Shown: positions 34,180 to 46,593 of the stretch, piece after piece | Layout of the letters: each line of letters starts with the position of its first letter | How positions within the stretch are numbered: position 1 is the stretch's first letter | Origin: Tenodera sinensis | Taxonomy: Eukaryota; Arthropoda; Insecta; Mantodea; Mantidae | Direction of reading: 5' to 3' | Length of the DNA: 64,000 nt | NCBI GenBank assembly: GCA_030765045.1 | Contig: CM060972.1 | Coordinates: forward strand, 61,610,773-61,674,772 | The notes under the pieces: generated by a model | Database searches by the model: none | What the model saw: the letters and a program-made list of their open reading frames with translations, nothing else | What the model was told of the DNA's origin: nothing | Made by a program: the position numbers and the translations under genes

Positions 34180-36935
34180 CGCTCAGACTTGCCAATTTGT
34201 TGTAGATCTTTTGAATCTAAATACAAACAGACTTCCCCCAAGGTTCAAAAATAAGCCCAACATTATTTAATATATATATCATCAATCAACCTAAATGCCT
34301 ACCTAACAATGTTAAATGTTACGTGTTTGCTGATGACTAGCCATATGGACAACAGCCAAAAACAACAAACATCAAAAGCAAATCCTCAACATTACCACAG
34401 CTCTACCCTCCATAGAAGAATGGGCAAAAAACAAATTTCAACACACAAAAAACAAATTGCCAATCCTTCACAATGCAATACAAACAACATAGATTCAATC
34501 TTAAAATCAATAACAATCAATTACACCAAAGTTTGACCACCTGGGAATCTCACTAGACAATAAACTTAAGTGGGCTAAAAATATAGAAGAAAAAACAAAG
34601 CAAACCAAAGACTACCACTCCTGAAAAGGCTGGCGGGAGCAAAATGGGAAAGGTCTCAGTACATGCTCAACAAAACTTAATCATATATCCAACCAATAAC
34701 AACTTTCGGTAATGAAGTAATAATTACAGCAAACAAAACCAACTCAACAAACTAGGTAATAGGTAATAGAGCAAAACATTAAGGCTCATAACAGGAGTGA
34801 AGACAACCACCATCAAAGCGCTACAAATCTATAACAAAAATCCCCCAATACCAGAAGAAATACAAAACCAAGCAGCCAGCACCTATTTCCAAGTAGAATC
34901 ACTGAAAGATCAAACATGGACCAAAGATAGCTCCGGGATACAACTACTAAAATCTTAACAAAGCCCAGTAAAAGAAGTAACCAAATACCTAAAAGATCTC
35001 AATGTACTGATAGAAATAGAAACAGCAATGCCTCCAACAAACCCAGTATGTAATAATGTAAATCTAAGTCTAGAAGAATATGTTAGCAAAAAAGAAGACA
35101 AAAGAAAAACTGAAGCAAATCACCCTGGAAACAATAAACATTAGATACTCACCAGAAGAATGGCTGAGAATATACACAGAGGGATCCCTAATGCAGGAAG
35201 CAACTGGGGCAAGGGCAGGGGCAGGAGTGTACGCGGAACTGTTTAGCCTCTATACATTAACAGATTAACAGGGCTTTCGAATTGGTTCTTCACGGCCTTT
35301 TGCCTGTGCAAGTTTGAAGCTGCCGCGGCTGGGTTTGCCGCACGTAAAACATGTATAAAAATCATACCTTATAGAAAATGCTGGAAATGTTGTGAACGAT
35401 GGTTTAATCTATCCACAGCTTCTGTTCTTTTCAGATGAGGCGTGGTTTCATCTAAATGGTCGCATGAACACTCATAACAGTCGGTATTGGGCATCTCAAA
35501 ATTCACATCGTGTTCCAGAAATCCCTCATTATGATCGGAGATTTGGAGTTTGGTGTGTTGTTAGCGCAATGCATAATTGGTGCAATATTTTACAACCAGA
35601 CTGTAAATAAAGAGGTACCTAAATGACATTTTGACCCCATTTTTTCAGTCACGATCCGTACTTCCAGTAGCAGAATCCTGTTGAAACCACCCATATGATT
35701 TCTCTTTTTCTGTCAGTTCACGAAAAAATGGGGTCAAAATGTCATTTCGGTACCTCTCTTTATTTACAGTCTGGTCGTAAAATATTGGACCAATTATTCG
35801 TCACGCTAACAGCACACCAAACTCCAAATCTCCGATCATAATGAGGGATTTCTGGAACGCGATGTGAATTTTGAGATGCCCAATACCGACTGTTATGAGT
35901 GTTCACGCGACCATTTAGATGAAACCACGCCTCATCTGAAAAGAACAGAAGCTGTGGATCGATTAAACCATCGTTCACAACATTTCCAGCCTTTTCTATA
36001 AGGTAAGATTTTTGTACATGTTTTACGTACAGCTTGTTAGTAGCGGCAAACCCGGCCGCGGCAGCTTCAAACTCGCACAGGCAAAAGGCTGTGCGGCAGT
36101 GAAGAACCAATTCGAAAGCCCGTATATCACCAGACCAAAACCAGACCACATACGAAAGTGAACTCCAAGCAATTTTATGTGTCCTAACTCAGTTCCTTTA
36201 CTGGTCAAAGGCATTGACATAAGCAGCATTAGAAGCAGTCGCATCAAACTCAAGACCCATAATTGAAATAAGAAAAGCACTAGGTGTACTGAAACCTACA
36301 TAAAACTATCAACTTCCATTGGATACCTTCACATGTGGGAATCCAAGGGAGCGAAATAGGTGACCTGACAAAAAAGGATACCAATCTTCATTACAAAACC
36401 AAAACCACAACAAAAAATGAAGCAAAAAGAATCTTCCAACGAAAATGGAAACAGAAATATGATAGTTCCTGTACAAAGACTATGAGAAGAAAAACATGGG
36501 ATGGCATACATAAAAACTGGACAGTCAACAGCAAAATACAGAGAAAGTGGGCAGTAGCTCTATTTTGGCTCGCCACCAGACATGATTGCTTGGCCCAACA
36601 TCTTCACAGAATATGAATCCTGAACTCAGCTACATACTCTGCAATAGCATAGACCCCATGAATAGACACCACTCCCTACTCTGCAACAAGCTAGAAAAAT
36701 TCAAACCAGAGAGAAACCTAATTTCACATCTCTACTGGGACACCAGATTCCAAGTGGGCTAGAGGACCCAACGGAAGACCATTGGAGGAAGAAGAAATAG
36801 TATGTGATCTGCAAGAGGAAATGGATTGAGACCACCTTCAAATATGCCCGGCCACTTCTAATGCCCCACTCATCAGTGAAAAATATTGGAGAGCAAGAGG
36901 ATTAATGACTTCATTGTCAGAAATCCAGCATTAGC
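34180..36935 (+). pseudogene. Jockey-type LINE 3' half, split by a palindromic transposon
   Basis: RT remnants start near 34200 (LPQGSKISPT-like, then CYVFADD near 34318-34340) and the thumb region follows with many stops. The RNase H domain starts near 35155 (LRIYTEGS), is cut at 35270, and resumes at 36122 with a SELQAI-like block. The 3' end (atatgcccggccacttctaa ... ccagcattagctaacaacaac) matches the LINE copies at 43974 and 58063. It is heavily decayed. Confidence 0.75.
35271..36121. mobile_element. 851-bp palindromic transposon (fold-back) with transposase in both arms
   Basis: The left arm (35271 to about 35647) and right arm (36121 to about 35722) are inverted copies that start gggctttcgaattggttctt and meet around a 74-base spacer. 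Both encode the same transposase piece (LLFFSDEAWFHLNGR; NSRYWASQNSHRVPEIPHYD) on opposite strands. The right arm is slightly longer, with small insertions near its outer end. The family is the IS630/mariner-like group seen at 14290-15110. The second and third catalytic residues are missing in both arms. No sure TSD. Confidence 0.85.
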
Positions 36936-36949
36936 TAACAACAACAACA

Positions 36950-37395
36950 TTTTCTATCAATATAATATCTCTGTAAGTTCATATTAAAACTGCTGTTATT
37001 AATACTGTGTAATTATGATTTTATTAATTTATTTCAGTATTCGATTTTATGCTTTTACATCTTGAATTAAAAAGTCATTAAATAAATCTCTTTTTAAGAG
37101 GTATGTAAAAACTGTAAATGAGATTGTTCTTCACATTTTGAGAACTGCTAACTTAAGGGATAGGTTAAGTTGAAAAATCTCTACAAGCTGAGCGAAACCA
37201 TCAGAAAGTTGTAACAGCATTTGTTATTTTAATCAATTTGAACAACCATGTAAACCAATAAGTAGTTTTCTATTTATGGTTTACACTAATAAGCACTATG
37301 TTCTCTTCATACTTATATCAAGCCTATATCTGTTCCACATATCCTTCTAAGCAATTGTGAAGGAAAACATTTCATAAGGTATACACACTGTAAGT
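36950..37395. other. AT-rich DNA, nothing recognised
   Basis: No motif or repeat end seen. Confidence 0.4.
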
Positions 37396-37408
37396 AAGGT
37401 TTTACCTG

Positions 37409-37515
37409 GTAATTATTATTTATTATTATGGTAGAGCGTCCGCCCGGCAAGCGGAAGGTCTGTGGTTCAGATCCCAGTTGTGGCATTGAATTTTTAAGTT
37501 CCGGTTCTACCTCTT
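37409..37515 (+). repeat. SINE-A rearranged copy with 13-bp TSD
   Basis: Bounded by aaggttttacctg at 37396-37408 and 37516-37528. An inverted tail piece (attattatttattattat) is joined directly to the tRNA-like part (ggtagagcgtccgcccggca ... ggttcagatccc) and the first half of the body, which ends at ttccggttctacctctt. The middle of the element is missing. Confidence 0.88.
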
Positions 37516-37529
37516 AAGGTTTTACCTGT

Positions 37530-39270
37530 TATGGTTGCAACCAAGCTGAGTGTTATATCAATCAGTCTTTGGGCCACTTCTTTGCCCAATTGTGCCCTGA
37601 TCTGCATGTAACCTTGGCACCACTGGCTTAGAAGGTAGGATGAGTTGCTCCGACAACTTTAATGAGGCAACATCATAAATGCCGATAGTATACAGGACCT
37701 TGTCAACTCATTTATATACACACGCTAATCTAGGCATTGTAACCTAGGTTGTTCTTTTTAACATGGGCTAAAGTTTGATACCACAGGACACTTGTTATAA
37801 ACAAGAAAGCCACAGACAGCCATCAACATCTACCGGCCAAAGGGTTTCGGAAACAAAATCAACATTTTAAGGTACATATCAAACTTTTGCCAAATCATCC
37901 GTAGGCTACTCTTTGTTACTCATTTGGCAGCTATAAATGAACTGGCTGGAAAAATTGAAAATAAAGTGAGGACTCGACTGTACCACTAAACATTGTTTTT
38001 ATTGGCAAAAGAATTTTTGACTTAGCTAAATTCCAGTATTGTGGAATGACTCTTACAAGCAATTCTGATGTAAATATTTATTCACCAATTGTGAGGAATA
38101 CATTCATTGAACACCATTTAACATCATAAAACTTAGTTTCTCACAGTTATATATAGTTATAACTAACAATGTGAGTAATTTCACTTAGGCATTACACTCG
38201 TTACACCAGATTGTCATAGGAGCATCTTCACAGTTGGCCATATGTTGCCAAAACTGAGGGTCCCTGTGCAAAGTATAGCCAGGGAATGTTTTTTATAAAC
38301 AGAGGAGCATAGCAGTTGCTGCGAAGTAACAGGAAAGTGTAGCCGTGACATCATTGAAATTAAAACCCAATGGTTGCTAAACTAGCGGATTCTTCATTTT
38401 AAAAGGGAGGGTGGGTGGATCCAGAGCCTTCGACGAGACACCATCTTGTGCTCAAACCACTCCTGAATTAATCCAAGCTACCCTGGACTCTTGACATAAG
38501 TATTTTTTATGTATTACATTTGTTCCACAGTAAGGCATTTATACCATTTGCAGCATTCTTTGTCACAAAAATGTGGAATTTCTCGGCAATTCAAAATCAG
38601 TTTTTAATGGGATACATTAGATGTATACCATCTGTTTTGTATACCATACCATTCGAGCTTCAGTTCATTGAGAGTTTTTGTGAAATAAATAAAAAATATC
38701 AGCACCATAATAAATTTAATTCTCAGTTGTGTCTAACACTGTTTAAAATCAAGCATTACTGTAGCAAATGTATTAAAATTGACAAAATTTGTATTGCTCC
38801 AATTCCAATATAATTTCTGTGACTTTTTCAAATGGTGAGTATACCAATGTAATCACGTTATTTATAAAGTTTCCATGGGGTCCATAAACGACAGTTTGCC
38901 CCAGTTTTATTTCAGTTGTAAAAGAGTTGCCATTGTATGTTATGCATATGTAAGATTTGTGTTTATTGTTTTATAGTTATTTCTTAAACAGATTTATTAA
39001 TGAGCAAATTAATTGAATTTTTAAAAAGTAACAGGTAGTAAAATTATCTAAATGTATTATTTTCATAAAAAATTCACAGTAGTGAGCCAATCTTAACCTA
39101 ATACCTCCGTAGTATACAACACATCACAGAAATTAAAGAGATGCTATGGTGCTTGTCCTCTTGTATGTCATTTTGTAATTCTTGTACTCAGATTTGAATG
39201 TTTTTAATTGAAATGCATTCAAGTATGTTAAAATAACCTTTCTATGATCAACCGTGTATTTCTTATTGAT
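37530..39270. other. Presumed mARC 5' intron; one unclassified repeat
   Basis: Contains copy 2 (about 38210-38420) of the repeat at 28960-29150. Otherwise AT-rich DNA with no recognised feature. Confidence 0.4.
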
Positions 39271-39283
39271 TTTAGTTAAAGTG

Positions 39284-39537
39284 ATGGCACCATCAGAGAC
39301 ATCTTTGCTTGCTTTGACCACAGCAGCTGTTTTTGTTGGTTTTGCAACCTGGTGGTGGAGATATAAGTCCAAGAAACAGGAGAATAATAACCCACCAACG
39401 TCATGGCACCCTGTTGGGGAAATCAGTGCTATTACCTTGTACCCTCTAAAATCTGGATTTGGCCTGACTCTTGAGGAAGCAGAATGTACAGATTTAGGGC
39501 TGCAATGTTCCTTCACAGGACTGAAACTTAGAGACAG
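39284..39537 (+). CDS. MTARC: mARC exon 1 (membrane anchor, start of MOSC N-terminal domain)
   Basis: ATG at 39284 has a purine at -3 and G at +4. An acceptor-like tttattgattttag ends at 39275, suggesting a spliced 5' UTR. Residues 1-85 hold an N-terminal hydrophobic helix (LLALTTAAVFVGFATWWW, residues 8-25) followed by basic residues, fitting the signal anchor that places mARC on the outer mitochondrial membrane. WHPVGEISAITLYPLKS opens the MOSC N-terminal beta-barrel. The donor gtgaat follows base 39537, splitting Arg85. The full protein is 345 residues over six exons (human family member about 337). mARC reduces N-hydroxylated substrates using electrons from cytochrome b5 and its reductase. 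Confidence 0.93.
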
Positions 39538-41644
39538 GTGAATGTGCATTAAACTGGTGTTGGCATGATTGTACTACTATTATATTTTTCAAATGGTAAG
39601 AGTTCTGCTTTGCAGTGAATGGGATGTGCTTGCACTCTCAGCATTGCCTACTATTATGTCCCCTCTCTTTGCATATTTCCCTCTCACTCACACATTATCC
39701 TAGAGAATGCAAAAATCTATCTGATGCTAGAATGGTCAATATAAGGGAACAAACTGAATTTCCAAACTTCTATAAATTTATAGTTAAGTTCAAAATTTGA
39801 ATATGCATGTTTGCATACTATTTACAACTTTCCTTAAATGCTATTTAATTATAGTTTATGAATTACCTATCCTTTTAATCCAATGGAACTACCAGTGCTC
39901 CTCCGTATCACTGTCATCAATAACGCCAAGACAATTCGTCATTTTCGCTGTCATTGTCTGGGTCTTGCAAATTTATGATGATAAGTTCCAAAATTTTGCC
40001 ATGGTCTGTTTCTTTCCAAAGATTGTTGTCTTGTAGTTTTTCTACATGTCATATGCAGGACTGCCAGTCTTCTTGTTTTTATTTACACAAGCTTAGTGTC
40101 ATCTAAGTAAAATGCAGGTCTTATATCACCAGAATTTAGAATTTCATGCATTTTGCGCAAGAATGTTATCTTTACCACAGCATTCTCACACTTCATTAAA
40201 CATTGATGCCCATAATTTCTTTTTGTGTACCTGGACCCTGATCCTCTCTGGTGCAGTTTTTATTAAAGGGTCTTTACCTATCAGCGGGAATATAGCAGTA
40301 GGAATAATGTTTTTACTGAAAGATGGAAAGTTTGTTATAGCAGACGCTACTCTTATCTGCAGGGTCGATGGATACAGAATGGAATGCACAAATCAACGTT
40401 CCTTTATCACAACATATTTATTCGTTCATTTACACTTTCAGCACCATACCAATTAGTTAACAACTTTCAAAATTCGATAGAATCTACACTAGTTAAAAGT
40501 TTGGGTGTAATTTACATGTTCACACGCTATCAGCAAATATACATCCTTTCACCTTGAGCGTACAGACGCTAATAATAAAAGAGTCCCTAGCGTCTCTATG
40601 ACGCAACACCGCCATTCTTATGTATTCATCCGTGCAACAGTTCTCATTGGTTGAACTCAAAGTGACGAGAAGACATTGGTTCTTGAATATTAAAAAGAAA
40701 TAAGTCCCTGATACACCCAAATTAAAAGAATTAGAAATTTACACACTCTTACAAAAATATTTACATGAACAATTTTCTATTAGTCAATATTCTGTCTCAT
40801 CTCAAAATTCTGTAAGTAGATGAATTTGAACCTGTGTATGATATTTTATTTCTAAGAGCACAAGTTATTTTCTGTATTGTTTAAATTCACCTTGGTGATA
40901 AAACTAGAACATAATTCTGTGTACAATGGTACAATGGAGGTACAATGTATTTTCTAGGCGACAAACACTGGGATCAGATTTTGTTGCCTCTCTGCAAATG
41001 CGAGACACATCTGTTTTACCTACACCACATGCAGCAGTAGTAATGTGTTAGAGTATTTTTTAAATCAAGTTGATTTCTGTCTTCATAGTTGCATCTTTTC
41101 AAAAAAACTAGTAGACCTTAAAAATAATACTTAGAGCCTGATTTTGCAATACCTGCCTCTTTTGACTTGGCACTAAATTTACCGCCACAAACCACTGCAC
41201 TATTTCACATTTGCTCTATTGCTGTCAAACAGTAACTGAATACTGATTTACTGTAAACTCTGTAGGGTAAATAAATGCCATCTGCAATTACAAGACAAAA
41301 TCATAAACTTCTGATGCTCACATTCTGCAGCTATGCAGCATTCTACGGGCAAAGAGGAAAGTGAGCTGTTTGCATTCTTTTGACTTTAGCAAATACCTTG
41401 GCTTGTTCAACGTAATTCTTTTGGCACCATCATATCAATAGTTTACATTCTGATTCTGTGTAATTACAAGTATATATACATACACATACATATATACATT
41501 ACAAATAATAATGACCATTACAGTGCTTCTATGGTTATGATTATTAAAATGGTAAGTTTGTAGCAAGAATTATGTGTCCGAGTGAAATGATAAACTTCAT
41601 GCTAATATTTCACATGCCAAGTTATATCCATTGAATATGTGTAA
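39538..41644. other. mARC intron 1, first part
   Basis: AT-rich, with a short AT/CA microsatellite near 41468-41498. No coding motif was recognised. Inserted repeats follow from 41658. Confidence 0.5.
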
Positions 41645-41657
41645 ATCCTTGCTATAT

Positions 41658-41826
41658 AAGGAAAAATTGAAGCTATTAACAGTGAAGCAACAAGATTCTA
41701 AAGTAAGAACAAATTAGAAACTAAAAACTTCACTTATCTTAGTAATGTTATTTTTTTGCTGACCCTGGGTAACAACATTACTAAGATAAGTGAAGTTTTT
41801 AGTTTCTAATTTGTTCTTACTTTAGA
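41658..41826. repeat. SR palindromic copy with 13-bp TSD
   Basis: Bounded by atccttgctatat at 41645-41657 and 41827-41839. After gaagctattaacagtgaagc comes an arm (gattctaaagtaagaacaaa ... ttagtaatgtt, 41695-41752) that is repeated inverted at about 41774-41829 around a 20-odd-base centre. It is a retroposon-like copy carrying its own inverted duplicate. Confidence 0.85.
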
Positions 41827-41839
41827 ATCCTTGCTATAT

Positions 41840-42340
41840 GTTTTTTTTTAATTAACGTCCTCCAACATTGTGTCATATCGGACGAATGAATGAAATTAAA
41901 TGGGTGAAATGATGTTCAAATGAGCCCGAGGTCCATGGAGCTTTAAGTTACCCGACATTCGTCTTCTCAGGGTAGGGAAAACCTCGGAAAAAAACCTTAC
42001 CCGGATAACTTAGCCTAAGCGAGACTCAAACTCGCAACCTTTTGAATGTGAGGCAGACACGCTAACCATCACGCTACTGAGTTGTGTTGTTGTGTTTAAC
42101 GCCCGCTTTTACTACTATGGCACCGCAGGCAGTGACACTGATGATACATGAAGATGGAGCACCGGTGGAATGAAATGGCGGGGGAAACCGGAGTACCCGG
42201 AGAAAACCCGCCCTGACGCCGCTTCGTCCACCACGAATACCACATGCGGGTCCCTGGGATCGAACCCGGGCCACCTAGGTGGTAGGCGAGCGTGCTAACC
42301 GCTCGGCCACGGCGCCGCCGTGCGCTACCGAGGCGGGCAG
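41840..42340 (-). repeat. SINE-C copy split by SINE-B
   Basis: SINE-C sequence 41843-42081 resumes at 42322-42340 (gctaccgaggcgggca). It lies directly beside the SR palindrome: target sequence tccttgctatat occurs three times (41646, 41828, 42341), so SINE-C integrated into one of the SR duplications. Confidence 0.9.
42082..42321 (-). repeat. SINE-B copy nested in SINE-C
   Basis: Flanks acgctactgag (42071-42081) and gcgctaccgag (42322-42332) form the TSD with small differences. The head is well preserved: gggatcgaacccgggccacc and gctcggccacggcgcc on the plus strand. Confidence 0.9.
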
Positions 42341-42879
42341 TCCTTGCTATATGAGTATTGTATCTATTTTGTAAATGCCAGTATCAAACCCAAAGCTATT
42401 CAGTGGAAGGAGAAGTGGCCAACATCCATCGTAAGAAAATGTTATGATCGATAATGCAGAAACAGTGGTTGTTGACTATGTAACTAGGAAGAGTAAATAC
42501 CAGACCCTATACACTACTAATCAAAATGCTGTGCAGCATAGATATGTATTTGAGCGATTGGGTATGACGGGCTACATATTGGCAATCCATAATTGAGGAT
42601 TGTATTGTCAAAAGATATTCCGAGAAGCATTGTGCAAGAGAATTTACTACACATGATTGTACATTAAAAAGTTGATTGATATTTTATGAGAAAAGCTGAA
42701 AAAGCTTGAGGAATCGAGACGCTATACTGAGTATACACAAGAACTACAAAGAAAGATATTCGACAGCATTAAACCGAATAGCTTCAGAAATTTATCATGA
42801 TTATATTTGTGAAGAGTTAAACGATTTGTTGTAATACTGTTACTTCATTGCAATAAGATTAATTTCAGCAGAAACTTGA

Positions 42880-43640
42880 ATATTCATTGATAATGTATAA
42901 GCCTTTATTATCTTTTATTTGCAAAGCTGATGACACAACTGTTATAATTAGGGGGCAGATAGCTAAAGAGGTAGAAAATAGGGCAAACAAAATTTTAGGA
43001 ACCATAAAGCAATATTACTCCAACATAGAAATGGCAATTAACGTAAAAAAGACAGTGTTGATTAATTTTGAGATAACAAACCACAAATCAGATATTAAAC
43101 TAACCCTAGAAGGTGAAAGCATATCTGAAATAAATTGTGCAGACTTTCTCGGAGTGATAATCGATAAAAATATAAACTGGAAATCCCACATATCACATAT
43201 TACTAAAAAAATTAATAAAGGCATCTATGTTATGAAACAGATCAGAAGGACAATGGATAACAAAATGACACAGGTTTACTATTCTATTAAGCTATGGTAT
43301 CACACTATGGGGGATTATTAACTAAAGAAAAATGGAAAAAGTTTTTAAATTACAGAAAAAGGCCATCAGAATAATAGGTAAAATAAACAATAGACAAACA
43401 TGCAGAAGCCTATTTAAAAACTTAAATATTCTAACTCTTCCATGTATATATATGAAAGTATAAAGACTATTATACATGAAAGCCATAAAAAGATTTGTAA
43501 TGTACATATCTGTAGCTTAAGAAACAATGATGATTGCTACAGAACACTAAGGGGAACACTAAACAATCGTGCAGTAGAAATTATAAGAAGGGAATTATTT
43601 AATAAACTACCACATGAAATAAAAATCTGTGTTGCACTCA
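42880..43640 (+). pseudogene. LINE RT catalytic/thumb fragment
   Basis: The frame at 42887-43321 reads CKADDTTVIIRG (RT catalytic ADD), then NCADFLGVIIDKNINWKSHI. A shifted frame continues FKLQKKAIRIIGKINNRQ and NILTLPCIYM. A C-terminal piece (RRELFNKLPHEIK) ends near 43630. It is closest to the minus-strand LINE at 16780-17960. Confidence 0.82.
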
Positions 43641-43973
43641 TGACTTTCTCTACTTTTGTACTAACGATTCTTACAAACTCTTATTCCTATATCTTTTTCG
43701 TGTTAGTTGAGATAAACATTTGTGCAAATTATCTTATTGCTTATTTCCTTGTAGGTGCAAGAGGTATATGGGAATATAGCAGGCTTTAAGCGACAGTCAA
43801 ACCTTTTAAAGCTTTGAGATCCTGTTCTCTTTGCATGCTTAACATATAAAAAAACGAACAATGTTCCATTTCTACGAAAGTTTTGTTTTCCGAAATTGAC
43901 ACGAATAACAAGGAATATCTCCGAAATGGTTCACTCCACTAAAAAATTTATTTAAACATTTTTTTGTATAATA

Positions 43974-44924
43974 AAAACTTCATATCTAAAGTCAATCCGA
44001 CACAAACATTAGACATCACATATTATTTACACCTGACAGAAGAAGTTAAGAAAAGTGATACTCCAACTTGTGTTCTAAAATTATTGGCATTAGAGACAAT
44101 CCATACTAGATTTCCAGAACATGAATGTCTCCATATTTATACTGATGGATCATTGATATCAAACCAAGATGGAGCAGGGGCTGGAGTCATGTGTCACCTC
44201 TTTTCCTATTACAAATCTTTAAGTTATGGAACTACAAACTTTGATGGAGAAATTGAAGCAATTCGAATGGCCCTACAAAATCTTTTGTATAGAATTTCAC
44301 ATTTTCATCAAGCAGTTATTCTCTCAGATTCCAGGGCAGCAATTATAGCAATTACTTCCAAGTTGTCACCAAAAAACCAAACAATTATAGAATCTTGGAA
44401 AATCCTTACCCATCTAACAGCACTTCAAAAACACCTAGTCTTCCAATGGATACCAGCTCACTGTGGACTGAGTGGTAATCAGAAAGCTGATTTTCTTGCT
44501 AAAAAGGGTACCGGCAATGTGTAGAAATCTATAGTTAATCTACCATTTTATGCAGCTAAAAGATTAGTCAACTCTGAATTCAAAAAAGTTATTGCAAAAT
44601 ATTACTATGAAAAATCAAAAAATAAAAGATGGGAACTACCAAACATTCAAACAGTAATTCCTGAGTATCCTCAAAAAACGGCAGTTGCAACCTTCAGGTT
44701 GATTACAGGACATGATTGTCTGGCAAAACATTTGAACAGAATTGGGATATATTCTTCACCACTCTGTGCTCCATGTGAACTGCAAGAGGAAATGGACCGA
44801 GACCACCTTCAAATATGCCCGGCCACTTCTAGCACCCCATCTGTCAGTGAAAAATATTGGAGAGCAAGAGGATTAATTACTTCATTGTCAGAAATCCAGC
44901 ATTAGCTAACAACAACAACAACAG
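43974..44924 (+). pseudogene. Jockey-type LINE RNase H and 3' end, copy A
   Basis: A 5'-truncated LINE end. The RNase H domain shows LHIYTDGSLIS (Asp), FDGEIEAIRMAL (Glu), ILSDSRAAI (Asp) and HCGLSGNQKADFLAKKG (His/Asp block, with Ile replaced by Lys at the usual ExAD position). A stop (TAG 44522-44524) follows shortly after. A zinc-knuckle-like segment (CAPCELQEEMDRDHLQICPA) lies near 44767-44826. The 3' end is ccagcattagctaacaacaac. It is about 97% alike copy B (58063-59190) by eye. Confidence 0.85.
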
Positions 44925-44934
44925 ATTTTGTCTA

Positions 44935-45829
44935 TCTCTTATGGTTTATAAGTTATTCAAAAGTCATCCAGAGTAAACAGGACTACATAGGCCATAGCCA
45001 GAAAATTCAAAATATACATTTCATTTGTCATACATATATCTTAAACATATGGCATTATAATCAAAATCATTAGAGCCATTTTCAAGAAAATCATACTTTT
45101 CGAAAAATTTTCCATGTAAAGGGTAGTTTAGGGTAGGGCTATTTTCTTCAAAATCTTCATGTCGCATCCTTGAAAGACATTAAACTTAAATACCAACTTT
45201 GGTTTTCAACCAACTTTTCGTTTTTGAGTTATGCTGTCCACAGACTGACAGACACACACACACACATGGACCTTTTTCTAAAAATGCTTTTTTTTCATTC
45301 AGGGGTGTCAAAACATATATTTCTGGTGAAATTGTGACATCAAATATTTGGGTGGAATACGATACTTCCTTCTACTTACCAGTAGAAAAAGTAAAACACA
45401 TAACAATACCAACATAGTGGAGTGAGCTAGCTTGACCTTGAGCATCCTTTGAGGTGTGCACTGTCACAATAATTATAAAACAAACGTTAAAAAACTCCTC
45501 AATCATTTTAACAAACATATCAATTCTTGCAAATATGAGGCCATCTAGATGTATTATTTAAACTGCAAAGACAAGTTCATTTAGGAGTTGGCTTATATCA
45601 TTTGGGAACCCATAGTAATCTTCTACTTTTGAATTTGTTATCCATTTGATTGCTGTTTTTAGTAGTTATATATGACAAATTCACCACTTTTTGGAGTAAT
45701 TGTATTTTGTTTATATATTCTACACTTTCTTTTTCTTTATTTATATTTTTCTTTTTTTTATTTCCGGCTCAATGAGTTATTTGCTAGCATATTGGCAAAG
45801 TTGAAATTTAATATATTTTTTCTTTGCAG
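44935..45829. other. mARC intron 1, last part
   Basis: AT-rich DNA ending in a pyrimidine-rich acceptor (ttttttctttgcag). Nothing else recognised. Confidence 0.5.
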
Positions 45830-46012
45830 ATTTTTTATTGTACATGATGAGAGAACTGGAGAATTTAAGACTGCAAGAACTTACCCAAAAATGGTACTCA
45901 TCAAACTGACAGCAGACAAGAACAACATGATGGTTCTGGAGGCCCCAGAAATGCCATTGCTTAAATTCTCCCCACCAGAAACAGTAAAGGATGCCCGAGT
46001 AACAATGTGCAA
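45830..46012 (+). CDS. MTARC: mARC exon 2 (MOSC N-terminal domain)
   Basis: Acceptor tctttgcag and donor gtaagc; both junctions split codons (Arg85 and Lys146). Residues 86-146 include FFIVHDERTGEFKTARTYPK and LIKLTADKNN, matching the MOSC N-terminal barrel where family members bind the molybdopterin phosphate region (the R-x-x-P block). Intron 2 is short (397 bases) and carries one SINE-A piece. Confidence 0.95.
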
Positions 46013-46071
46013 GTAAGCTGGGGCAATATTTTTTTTTCTTAAAAACATTAAACTAAAGAAAGAGTAATCAT

Positions 46072-46205
46072 TTATTTATGTCAACAAATTTACCGTTGGT
46101 GTTTTTAAACACACAAGTCGTGTGTGGGCAATGTTACAGAGGTAGAATTGGAACTGAAAAATTCAATGTCACAGCTGGGATTTGAACCACAGACCCTCTG
46201 CTAGA
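46072..46205 (-). repeat. SINE-A partial copy in mARC intron 2
   Basis: gtttttaaacacacaagtcg ... ggatttgaaccacagaccct; the minus-strand SINE-A lacks the 5' part of its head. More diverged than the copies near 63 kb, hence probably older. Confidence 0.85.
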
Positions 46206-46409
46206 GAAAGAGTAGTTTATTCAGTGTAGGTGTAAACAATTACTGTTTACAGCTCTTATGATGAACCTTGGGGAGCTGGAGAAAAGTCACAAGCAGAAAC
46301 TGTTTTTCAGGCTTCAAAATCTACTGTCTCCCTGCAGTGGAAGTTGTTTTACAGCTGAAACTGCAGGGATCTTTGCCATATTGTTGTGAAGTTGAATGTC
46401 TTGTTCCAG

Positions 46410-46593
46410 GATGTGGAATGCTGATACAGTGAAGACTGCAGACTGTGGTCATGAAGTAGCTTCTTGGCTATCACAGTACATACTTGGGAAAGAAAGTGGT
46501 GTTCGTCTTGGCTATTTCCTAGAGTCCAGCTTTAACAGAAGACCTGCCAACAGAGATCTTAAGAAGTACTATCCGATTCGTAACGAAGACATG
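46410..46593 (+). CDS. MTARC: mARC exon 3
   Basis: Acceptor ttgttccag; donor gtttgt after an ATG codon (phase 0). Residues 147-207 include DCGHEVASWLSQYILGKESG and GYFLESSFNRRP, the segment linking the MOSC N-terminal barrel to the catalytic MOSC domain. The C-G-x-x-x-A-x-W pattern matches animal mARC proteins. Confidence 0.95.

Noticed and set aside
40112..40456. 114-codon frame in mARC intron 1
   Set aside because: Mostly hydrophobic, without family motif or splice context; no support as an exon.
45672..45829. Upstream extension of mARC exon 2 as coding
   Set aside because: It is an AT-rich, pyrimidine-rich intron end, and the acceptor at 45828-45829 restores the frame from exon 1 exactly.
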